Positions 37,448-45,234 of a stretch of DNA of 64,000 nt are shown piece after piece. The position numbers were made by a program, and so were the translations under genes. Where the stretch lies: assembly GCF_000002515.2 (NCBI RefSeq), contig NC_006042.1, positions 2,046,001 to 2,110,000 of the forward strand, in the 5' to 3' direction. How positions within the stretch are numbered: the first letter of the stretch is position 1; each line of letters begins with the position of its first letter. Source of the stretch: Kluyveromyces lactis (taxonomy: Eukaryota; Ascomycota; Saccharomycetes; Saccharomycetales; Saccharomycetaceae). The notes under the pieces were generated by a model that worked only from the letters and a program-made list of their open reading frames with translations, was not told the origin of the DNA and did not search any database.

Positions 37448-39547
37448 CTATAATCTTCCGTAGTGTGAAATACCTTCATCTAAAATCCCAATGTTGAACC
37501 ACTCATGTTCAATCACTTCCTTCGCCGTTATTCTTTTCGTTGGATCAAATTCAAACATCTTACGACATAAATCAACGAAATAATACCAAAACATGAAAAC
37601 GTTCTTATCAATATTTCTGGAATCAATATTTTTTGATAAAATTAGACGCCAGTTGTCCTCTAACTGCATATCCCAGTGAATCTCCAGCCAAGATCCATAG
37701 TCCATTTGTAACTTTTTGGAGATAAAAACATCCAGCCTGTCACATGTTGCCAAAATTCTTTTCCATGACTTTTCTTTGGTAATGACTTGACCTTTTGAAT
37801 TCCGGAGAGGCCACCTTAATTCTCCTGTTTGTCTGTCGAAATATTTTACAACTGAAGTTTGCAAATCAGTTGGGATGCTGCCATACTTGTTTTCAACTTT
37901 GAAGAACATTTTTTCAACCATCTTTTTAGGGAATTTTTCATTGTTGATACGTTGCATCATAGCCATATGCTCTGTATTTTCATGAATTGGATAGAGTGAC
38001 TCGCCAGTAACTAGCTCAACCAATACACATGCTATTGACCAGATATCGCATGGGAAAGACCATCCAAGCCCTAAAACAATTTCAGGAGCTCTGTAGTGAC
38101 GCGTTGAAACGACAGGTGGATGGTATTCATTGTAGAATACAGCACTTCCAAAATCAATTAATTTCACCTCAGGATTTATGAGTATTTTTCTCTTTCCACC
38201 GCTAGCCAGTTTCCTTCTTTCAGTTAAAGAGTCTATGATTTCCATTGGAAGTGACTGTTCCACGCAAGTTTCATCACATATCAATATATTCTCCGGTTTC
38301 AAATCAGTATGTATTATTCCTAAATCATGCAAGAAGCACACAGAACGTACCAACTGTTTACCGATAGCTTGAACATGGGAACCAGGGAACCTTGCATATC
38401 CATTGTTTGTCATAAAGTCATACACGGACCTGCCGTATAAATCAGTGACCAAGCATATGTGATTCTTGTAATCGAAGAATTCTCGCAACAGCAAGCATTG
38501 ATATTGGCCACTCCTGTCATTTTCCTTTATAGTCTGCAAGACACGTAGTTCTGTCTTTGCAGCTTGCCGATATCTATCGACAGCTCTTATGATTTTGACA
38601 GCAACAGTGATATCGTTTAAATAGTCCTTGCACTTTACCACTTTCCCAAAAGTACCCTGTCCCAAAAGCTGCATAGCCTGGAATCTGTTCTTGGCAAAAA
38701 TGTCATTCTCCTGGTATACATAATGACCTTCCTCATCAGTTTTGAATCTATCCATAGAACGTAATTTGTCCTGATGGGAGCCCAATAGCGGAGATTTCTT
38801 TAAAATTTTGGTGAACCTGGATGGAGATTTCGAGGCAGAATTTGAGATGTCAAAGTTCTGGTCCTGGTTATTGTTTTGCATACCACCATTTTTTCCCAAT
38901 CTGAAATCAGCAACAGGTACCGGAGACAAAGATCTGATCAATGGCAATTTAATCAACTTGTTCCCATCAACAGTTTGCGTCGTAGTACCGCTGACATGCA
39001 ATAACTCGTCATCATTCTGTGTCCTCCTATCCGTATTTCTGGGTTCGTAGAGTAGTCTTGCATGCGGTAATTGTGGTAAAGAGACTGTTCTTTGCTTCTT
39101 TACCTTTTTGGCACTCGTATAGTTGACACTATTGACAAACTCCACGGCACTGTCGTCCAAATCTACAAGATCAAATCCGTTCCCGTTTTCATTTTGTTTA
39201 CTATTCCTATTATTAGCAGCGATACCGGTAACAAAAGATCCTGAATTCTGGCCCTGTCTGTCAACATCCAACAGAAGCGTGCCCCTTAACGAATCTGCCG
39301 TCATTGGATCGTTGTTGGATGACATAAATTCCTCGATGAACGGATTCTGCATCCGTCCAGTATTTGAAGCAGAAGACGTTGAGACATCTGCAGCTGCGGC
39401 TGCGGCTGCGGCCGCAGCTGCCGTCATTATAGGATCTGACATGTGTCCATCCATATATTGTGATCTCAGTGTCGAGCTTTCATTAATGCCTTCCAAAGTC
39501 CTGGTTCTTTTCCTCTTGGCAGCAAAATTCTTTGAGGCCATCGTCAT
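37448..39547 (-). CDS. KNS1: LAMMER-family dual-specificity kinase Kns1
   Basis: A 699-residue protein with a disordered N-terminal 290 residues and a complete kinase domain at about 294-690. Visible motifs are LLGQGTFGKVVKC (glycine loop), VAVKIIRAVD (ATP-binding Lys), IIHTDLKPENILI (catalytic loop with the LAMMER-type Thr after His) and VKLIDFGSAVF (DFG). EHMAMMQRI near residue 520 is the variant LAMMER signature itself (EHLAMMERI). Kns1 is the yeast CLK/Doa homologue; in S. cerevisiae it links TORC1 to repression of RNA polymerase III and ribosome genes. The N-terminus has an 11-alanine run encoded by mixed GCN codons. Two in-frame ATGs (MTMASKN) could both serve as the start. Confidence 0.95.
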   Translation of the reverse strand: MTMASKNFAAKRKRTRTLEGINESSTLRSQYMDGHMSDPIMTAAAAAAAAAAADVSTSSASNTGRMQNPFIEEFMSSNNDPMTADSLRGTLLLDVDRQGQNSGSFVTGIAANNRNSKQNENGNGFDLVDLDDSAVEFVNSVNYTSAKKVKKQRTVSLPQLPHARLLYEPRNTDRRTQNDDELLHVSGTTTQTVDGNKLIKLPLIRSLSPVPVADFRLGKNGGMQNNNQDQNFDISNSASKSPSRFTKILKKSPLLGSHQDKLRSMDRFKTDEEGHYVYQENDIFAKNRFQAMQLLGQGTFGKVVKCKDYLNDITVAVKIIRAVDRYRQAAKTELRVLQTIKENDRSGQYQCLLLREFFDYKNHICLVTDLYGRSVYDFMTNNGYARFPGSHVQAIGKQLVRSVCFLHDLGIIHTDLKPENILICDETCVEQSLPMEIIDSLTERRKLASGGKRKILINPEVKLIDFGSAVFYNEYHPPVVSTRHYRAPEIVLGLGWSFPCDIWSIACVLVELVTGESLYPIHENTEHMAMMQRINNEKFPKKMVEKMFFKVENKYGSIPTDLQTSVVKYFDRQTGELRWPLRNSKGQVITKEKSWKRILATCDRLDVFISKKLQMDYGSWLEIHWDMQLEDNWRLILSKNIDSRNIDKNVFMFWYYFVDLCRKMFEFDPTKRITAKEVIEHEWFNIGILDEGISHYGRL

Positions 39548-40612
39548 AAATTAGTTTCCTGCGGTGGAAGAAGCAATTTCTCAATTAAAAAATGTGCACT
39601 TGTCCTATGCTTTTTCTTTACTTTAGAAAGGAGACCTTGATCCCTCTCCTGCAATGTTATTTTATTTTTAAATTGCTAATCTTTCAATGATAAGCGCAAA
39701 TCCCTCGTCCAGCTAACACTATACCTCGATGAAACGTACCTGCTCTCTCTTTAAATGTCTGTTTAGCTTTGCTGAACAAGTGGTCTGCTAAAATAATACT
39801 TGGCAAACACCGTCATTTATATATAGTATATGTATTTATTCTTGGAGATTAATTAAATTAGTGAAGAATCATGGTTTAATCATTTCGAGGGGAGAATCCA
39901 TCAGAACGGAAATTTTACCCTGCCAACCGATGATTCAAAAAAAAAAAAAAAAAAAATTTGGCAAAAACACTCAAGTGCAATTTTTTCCCAAGAAACGGCA
40001 GTAAGAGGAGAAACAATACGTCGTTAGATGCAATACGGCTACGTGGGTTATTGATTATTAAACGTTGGTTGTTGTCCATATATAGCTATAAAAAAGAACG
40101 TGGTTTGCTAGCTTCTTATGAGCGTGCGAGCAAGAGTTGCATGGGCAGCCAGCCTAACCTGATCCCGATAAACCTCAGCTACCGAGCTGCTCTCTTCTGA
40201 AGCGGCTTTGCAAGGGTTACGGATGATGGTGGTACGTAATTATAAAGTGGGTACGTCTTTGCTGGGTGACTGGAATTTCATGTTTCTGTAAGATTCTCGG
40301 GAGGGTAACAATAATGATTATGATAACACCCAAGGCCGTTCAACAGGGTCTGGGCCCTCCTCGAAACAAAACAAGTTTTGGGCCATGTATCATCATTATT
40401 TACGGATGTGTCGTGTGACACTGAGATCTTCGCTCTTATTTACCGTAATATACATATACCAATGCACATATCTGTGTGCTTTATATGTATAAATATGTAA
40501 ATATAAAATATACCATCCTAATTACCTGTATTTCATTCTGCATCATATTGTAGTATACGATTTGTATAAAAAAGTTCAAAAGCTTATTATCCTTTAAGGT
40601 TAAAGATAAAAA
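39548..40612. other. 1-kb spacer: KNS1 promoter and zinc-finger gene 3' end
   Basis: Contains a 20-base A run (39937-39956) and several TATATA-like runs near 39820 and 40450-40510. The only sizeable frame (39958-40200) begins at TTG/ATG-poor sequence directly after the A run and is not convincing. No RNA-gene signature was seen. Confidence 0.5.
39937..39956. repeat. 20-base poly-A run
   Basis: Twenty consecutive A residues about 390 bp upstream of KNS1. A typical nucleosome-excluding dA:dT tract in yeast promoters. Confidence 0.85.
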
Positions 40613-41224
40613 TCAACACTTGTGGCACTTGTGTTTCTTCTCGTGTCTTCGTAAATTGCTCTTGACATTGTAGCTCTTGTTACAATCAAGATATGTACAT
40701 TTGAACGGTTTCGCCTGTGAATGCACCACTATATGTGTTTTCAAAGTGCTTGGACGAGAGAATTCTTTCCCGCAAATGTGGCATTTCTTACAGTGTATTT
40801 TCTTCTTGTAACGAGCCCCACGTCCTTGCTTTTGGTTCCATTCGTGGATGTACCCGGGTTCTGGTCTATCGTGCAGTAGCTTTTCTTGCAATTGTTTGAA
40901 ATCTAACTCAGACAATGAATCTGTGGAAGAGCATGAAGAGTCTGAGTGGGCTCTGGGCCTAAATATTGCGTCACTTGTGTCTATCTTATTTTCAGCTTTT
41001 ACTTTTTTCTCATCGGCAATGGTCAACGGGGGACTTATCGAGAGTTTAGTTATTGGAGGTAACGTCCTTGGTGTATCATCGAAATTGTCTGTGTCTGTGT
41101 AGTTTACTAAGTTACGAATGGATGGAAGAAGCGAAAATTGGTTACAACTTAGTGTCGCTCTGCCTCGATTTTCTGCCATTTCCTTTGGGCTCTTGGGTAG
41201 TGGTAAAATCATCTTCTTATCCAT
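40613..41224 (-). CDS. Two-finger C2H2 transcription factor (YPR013C/YPR015C type)
   Basis: A 203-residue protein whose C-terminus carries two tandem C2H2 zinc fingers at about residues 146-168 (CHICGKEFSRPSTLKTHIVVH) and 176-198 (CTYLDCNKSYNVKSNLRRH). The pattern RPSTLKTH then KSYNVKSNLRRH is that of the S. cerevisiae CMR3 (YPR013C) and YPR015C factors, whose targets are poorly known. The rest is polar and probably disordered, with a Ser/Asp stretch near residue 97. A final CHKC after the second finger is unusual. It lies on the same strand as KNS1 and the genes to its right. Its promoter is distinctive: three CACGTG boxes and a perfect 11-bp hairpin. Confidence 0.88.
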   Translation of the reverse strand: MDKKMILPLPKSPKEMAENRGRATLSCNQFSLLPSIRNLVNYTDTDNFDDTPRTLPPITKLSISPPLTIADEKKVKAENKIDTSDAIFRPRAHSDSSCSSTDSLSELDFKQLQEKLLHDRPEPGYIHEWNQKQGRGARYKKKIHCKKCHICGKEFSRPSTLKTHIVVHSQAKPFKCTYLDCNKSYNVKSNLRRHEKKHKCHKC

Positions 41225-41710
41225 TATGTTTGGTTTTATTTTTATGTTATCTTTTTATTTGCGTCAGCGTGTGCTGATCTTATCCCACGGCCTTTTACGT
41301 CTCCTCCGCTGGTCAACTCCCGTAAAGAAAATGCTTTTTATATGCATATATATATATATATTTATACACTGTTACATGGCTTCAGACATGTGCCAAGCGG
41401 GTTTACTAGAAACCTACCAAGAATGTCACTAGATTGCCGTTATGATTGGCATATATAAAACACGTTTTTCCCTTGCTCATGACTCGTGGTCCCTCGAGTG
41501 GAAGAGAACAAAAATTAATTCCCAACAAAGTACGCAGTACTTTCCAATCATTACCACGTGAACTTGAACCCACATGCAGCACCATGCACGGTCTTTTCTT
41601 GATAAAGACCGTGCTTTTCTAACAATTTCCTTTTCGTTTTACTTAAGATGAGGTACCTTATTAACATTACGCAGATCCATGTTCGGCGTATTTGGTTCCA
41701 CGTGGGAAAT
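41225..41710. other. Promoter region of the C2H2 gene
   Basis: About 490 bp holding a TATATATA run near 41345-41360, three CACGTG boxes and a perfect hairpin. A frame at 41118-41432 overlaps the zinc-finger gene antisense and is rejected. Confidence 0.6.
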
Positions 41711-41717
41711 TCACGTG
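41555..41717. promoter_or_regulatory. Cluster of three CACGTG boxes upstream of the C2H2 gene
   Basis: CACGTG cores occur at 41555-41560, 41699-41704 and 41712-41717. The last two are 13 bp apart start to start, and the last overlaps the stop region of the small gene on the right. The cluster suggests control by a bHLH factor such as Cbf1 or Pho4. Confidence 0.6.
41586..41614. repeat. Perfect 11-bp inverted repeat with 7-nt loop
   Basis: GCACGGTCTTT (41586-41596) and AAAGACCGTGC (41604-41614) are exact reverse complements separated by TCTTGAT. A TTTTC follows on the plus strand. Its role is unknown; see findings. Confidence 0.9.
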
Positions 41718-41920
41718 TTGGCTGATAAGCTAGTTATCATTTCGGGACGCCCTGGGTTTTTTAAAAAGGTCTGAAAGTCATTTGCATCCCCGAAATCTGA
41801 TTTTGGACGATTACCCCTCCTGTTACCCGGACATGCGACGGGGAAATAGACATGATCTGGCCCAAGATGTTCCGTCATAACTGGGAGAGAACCTCTGTGC
41901 TGTAGGCCTGATGAAGACAT
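41711..41920 (-). CDS. Small uncharacterised protein, 69 residues
   Basis: An ATG-initiated ORF that does not overlap any other gene, lying 86 bp downstream of the ATG39-like gene on the same strand. I cannot name it. The protein is polar with no membrane segment or signal peptide. It has a composed, non-random look: GLQHRGSLPV, then HLGPDHVYFPVACPGNRRG, SDFGDAND, and FLKNPGRPEM. Such Gly/Pro/Asp/Asn-rich small soluble proteins recall stress-induced yeast proteins, but that is only an impression. A TATATAT run lies about 25-30 bp upstream of the start. I consider it more likely real than not. Confidence 0.55.
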   Translation of the reverse strand: MSSSGLQHRGSLPVMTEHLGPDHVYFPVACPGNRRGNRPKSDFGDANDFQTFLKNPGRPEMITSLSANT

Positions 41921-42006
41921 ACTTTAGAAACGAAATACACATACATATATATCCTGGAAAAACTGTTTACGTATGGTATATATCAAATTTTACCCTGAAT
42001 CACACA

Positions 42007-42966
42007 TCACATTCTTACCCTTAAGAGATCAAGTATTTTATGGTATTGGTGGCGAAGCTTATCAGAGGATTTGTACCAAATCCTAGGCACGGAAAACTTG
42101 CGCAAATGTGGGAATTCAAGTGGGTACATTTTCCTCATTTTTCTCTGGTACCTATGGATAGCAGCTTGTAAATTTACTCTGAACTTGAATAGTGATTGTC
42201 GTTGACGGGGCCATTGCGTCTCCTTGTAGCTATCGAATCTCTGTTTAGTTAGCGAGTAGAAAGCAGTGATCCGGTCTTCTGCTGTTTCCTTCGCATTCTT
42301 CGTCCATTCCTTAACGCTTTCGAAGTTTTCACGCCTCACCGTTGTACTGACCCAGTTAGAAGTTGCTGCATAAGTAAATTTCAACTTCTTCTGACATACT
42401 TCGTAATATTGCTCAAGAGAAGGGAAGCTAGGGTAATATGATGCTAAAGTGGATGGAAGTGGCGTTTTCTTCACGTATGCTGCTTCGTATGCATGGGCCC
42501 TATGGCCCATGTATGCATCAAATTGACAAGCCAATCTGTCCTTGAAAGCTAGTGAACTACACTCTAACTCGTTGTTTTTAGTAAAACTGTTAATATCACG
42601 GATGAAAACGGTCAAGAGGCCCATGTTGATGAGACCGGCCACCAACGAAATTCCAAGAATAACGGATTGAAGTTTCGTCAAGCGCGCTGTCCATGTATTG
42701 CTCCTTGCTGTTGTCTTTGCAGGCGCAACGTTGGATAATGAATCCAGTGGCGTGGATAACGACGTAGTATTGTTACTATGATTAACGCTCCCTTTCTTAT
42801 TCTGCAACACTGCGGAATCCTCTAAGTCGCTGCTTGTCACCGATAAAATATCGTCCATTTCACCAGCGTCAAGATCCCTGATGGAATATGTACCGTCCAC
42901 ACCACCAACGACCCCCCAAGTGTCATTTCCATCCACTGATGTACATCTATCTTTTACTTCAGCCAT
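42007..42966 (-). CDS. ATG39: Single-pass membrane protein, probable nucleophagy receptor Atg39
   Basis: A 319-residue protein with an acidic N-terminal domain (about 1-100), one hydrophobic segment at about 104-124 (VILGISLVAGLINMGLLTVF) and a basic, amphipathic C-terminal domain of about 195 residues. Asp15-Thr-Trp17-Gly-Val-Val20 fits the Atg8-interacting W-x-x-V/L/I motif preceded by acidic residues. The acidic DDILSVTSSDLEDS resembles an Atg11-binding region. This plan matches Atg39, the perinuclear-ER receptor whose luminal amphipathic helices contact the inner nuclear membrane. Gene order gives mild support: S. cerevisiae ATG39 (YLR312C) lies in the block paired with the KNS1 region. 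S. cerevisiae Atg39 is longer (398), and similarity cannot be measured here, so an unrelated membrane protein remains possible. Confidence 0.58.
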   Translation of the reverse strand: MAEVKDRCTSVDGNDTWGVVGGVDGTYSIRDLDAGEMDDILSVTSSDLEDSAVLQNKKGSVNHSNNTTSLSTPLDSLSNVAPAKTTARSNTWTARLTKLQSVILGISLVAGLINMGLLTVFIRDINSFTKNNELECSSLAFKDRLACQFDAYMGHRAHAYEAAYVKKTPLPSTLASYYPSFPSLEQYYEVCQKKLKFTYAATSNWVSTTVRRENFESVKEWTKNAKETAEDRITAFYSLTKQRFDSYKETQWPRQRQSLFKFRVNLQAAIHRYQRKMRKMYPLEFPHLRKFSVPRIWYKSSDKLRHQYHKILDLLRVRM

Positions 42967-43475
42967 CGCTTCGCTTTAATCAAAAAAAAAATCTCCTAGC
43001 TCCTTGATTTTACGCCTGAAGCTTGATCTACAATAAGTTTATACTGACAGAATTAATACTAAAATGTCACACTTAATATGTCTCTGATATTCCAATAATG
43101 ATAGTTAGTTGCCAGCAACGTTCTAAAATTCTTATCAGTCCTATATATATTTCTTGAGTATAATCACAAAACCAGGACGCCTTTCCTTTGTTCTTTGTTT
43201 CACATTTTCGTTTCCGGGAAAACTGTTACTCCTTGTTAACCATTTTTTAATCCTTATTCCTTTTATATTTGTCGTATCAAATTCCCTTTTTTCACAACTC
43301 ATTGACCTAAATAAGGAAGGGAAGATAAAGGGAGCCTGAGAAGAGAAGACTGCGAAGAGACAAGTGGCAGATGCGGTGCAGGTGCAGTGCATGTGCAGGA
43401 GTTAGTGATCTGCATCAATAGGTAATATGTTCTTGAACGCTTTCTTTTTTTATAGTATTAAAAGAATAATATCGA
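42967..43475. other. Spacer: promoter of the ATG39-like gene and NUP49 3' end
   Basis: About 510 bp. No supported gene. Frames on both strands at 43141-43392 are short, T/K-rich and unmotivated. Confidence 0.5.
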
Positions 43476-44693
43476 CTATTTAACTATTATTTCTTTACAC
43501 TTCTGATGCAGTTCTGCTATTCTTTCAGCTGTATCCATGAATAGTTTGAACTCTTCGATTAGAACGCTGACGATAATGTTAACACCGACCTTGGTATCAT
43601 CATCTTCGGATGAATCGTTCCCAAAGAGATCATTCTCTAGACCTGACACTGCGTCGTCAATATTGCTTAGAGTGTCGTTGTAGTCATTTAATTTGTGTTT
43701 GTATGTGATTAATTTTTCCTGGAAGAACTTATCTATCTCAACGTTTGATATTTTGAATCCCTTACTGACTAGTTGTTGCAACATTATAGCAAAATTTTCC
43801 AATTGTTTAACATCTTTATCCACTAGTGTCTTGATGGCATCGATTCGTTTCAAATCTGATGATAGTGATCTTGTTGCGTTGAAATGCAATTTTTGTAGAT
43901 ACTTGATGTCACGAGGGATTGAATCCAATAGTTCAGTTTGATCTTGTAGATCAGCTTCAAGATGTTTGGATAAAGACACTTGCGTTCTAATGAATTGGTC
44001 CAATTGTTCGATTTCTTGACGAATTTGAATCGGAAGCTCCGATATCTTGGTCATCGGCGTGATAGCTAATTGGTTAATGAAATTAATGGCACTCTGTTGA
44101 GTCTGTTGTATCTGTTGTTGTGGTGGCTGTTGAAATTGATTTTGTGTTTGTCCAAACATTCCTAAACCAGATTGTTGGGATTGCTGTTGTTGATTTCCGA
44201 ATGGGCCTCCGGTAGTTGGTTTGGATCCAAACAATCCTCCACCAGTTGCAGAGCCTCCGAAACCGGTAGTCTGTGGTTGTGCTGGTTTGGATCCAAATAA
44301 TCCTCCTCCAGTTCCAGAGCTTCCAAAACCAGTGGTCTGTGGTTGTGCTGACTTATTCCCGAATAAGCCTCCGCCAGACCCGGCTCCTGAGTTACCAAAT
44401 AGGCCACCTGTGGAGCCAGTGGCTGTATTATTAGAACTTCCGAAAAGTCCTCCTGCGGTTTGGTTCGTATTGTTGTTGGTGCCTGCTGGATTACTGCCAA
44501 ATAATCCTCCGCCAGTCTGTGTCGCTGTATTGTTATTGTTTCCAAATAACCCTCCTCCAGTGTTACCTGATGTGGCATTGTTATTACCAAAAAGACCACC
44601 GCTAGTGCTTTGCTGGTTGCCCGTATTCCCAAATAATCCTCCTCCTGTGCTTGGTCCTACTGGAGGACCTGTAGAAGAAGAACGGCCAAACAT
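43476..44693 (-). CDS. NUP49: GLFG nucleoporin Nup49
   Basis: A 405-residue nucleoporin. The first ~170 residues are Gly/Asn/Thr/Gln-rich and carry about nine GLFG repeats plus GPFG and GMFG variants, which form the permeability barrier and bind karyopherins. A Gln-rich linker follows, then a helical coiled-coil half from about residue 190 that would pair with Nsp1 and Nup57 in the central channel. Nup49 rather than Nup57 is chosen because it lies head-to-head with XRN1, as YGL172W does beside YGL173C in S. cerevisiae, and because of size. The repeat-encoding DNA (about 44160-44680) is internally repetitive and gives long spurious antisense frames. Confidence 0.94.
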   Translation of the reverse strand: MFGRSSSTGPPVGPSTGGGLFGNTGNQQSTSGGLFGNNNATSGNTGGGLFGNNNNTATQTGGGLFGSNPAGTNNNTNQTAGGLFGSSNNTATGSTGGLFGNSGAGSGGGLFGNKSAQPQTTGFGSSGTGGGLFGSKPAQPQTTGFGGSATGGGLFGSKPTTGGPFGNQQQQSQQSGLGMFGQTQNQFQQPPQQQIQQTQQSAINFINQLAITPMTKISELPIQIRQEIEQLDQFIRTQVSLSKHLEADLQDQTELLDSIPRDIKYLQKLHFNATRSLSSDLKRIDAIKTLVDKDVKQLENFAIMLQQLVSKGFKISNVEIDKFFQEKLITYKHKLNDYNDTLSNIDDAVSGLENDLFGNDSSEDDDTKVGVNIIVSVLIEEFKLFMDTAERIAELHQKCKEIIVK

Positions 44694-45234
44694 TTCGTTT
44701 CTATCAGTAATAAGAGTATTAGATATTTACACGCCGTAAATTCAGTTAATTCAACTTACTGTTCAGTATCAATTGGTGTCTCAATTCTGCTCTCTCCATC
44801 TTTCTTTTTAACCTCATCTGTTTACTTTCTCAGTTTCCATATTCAAAATGTTTTCAACTCTTCCATCAAAGAGTATAAAACAAGAAAAAAAAGCTTGAAC
44901 TTATGGATCCGGGTAACCCATAAACCTCGTCTCAAAAAATTTTGCCACCACCAAGAAAAATATTCCGATTGAACATTGGAAAGAATTACCAAATTACCTT
45001 AACGATTATGTTACTAAACAGTAGCTTTGGTTAATGTACTTTCAGGGTCTTTCATCCATATCAGGGTATATTATAACAATTCACTAAAAGTGGTTACTCA
45101 TTGTTCGGCAACGTATACTACTGGTACTATCCAATCCCAGTTGTTGTTGATCTTTTCTATTGTTGGAGGAAAAAAGTCAGTAAAGCAAACCTCAGAAAGT
45201 GTTCAATTAATTACGGTTTGTGGCTTAACTAAAA
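44694..45234. other. Divergent promoter between NUP49 and XRN1
   Basis: About 540 bp, AT-rich, shared by the two divergent genes. No additional gene was seen. Confidence 0.5.

Noticed and set aside
39123-39554. 143-codon frame antisense to the KNS1 N-terminus
   Set aside because: Shadow of the low-complexity KNS1 N-terminus, including a mirrored alanine run.
41118-41432. 104-codon frame antisense to the C2H2 gene start and promoter
   Set aside because: Overlaps the zinc-finger coding start on the other strand and runs through a TATATA repeat.
44221-44739. Pro-rich 172-codon frame antisense to NUP49
   Set aside because: It is the mirror of the GLFG repeat DNA; long antisense frames are expected there.
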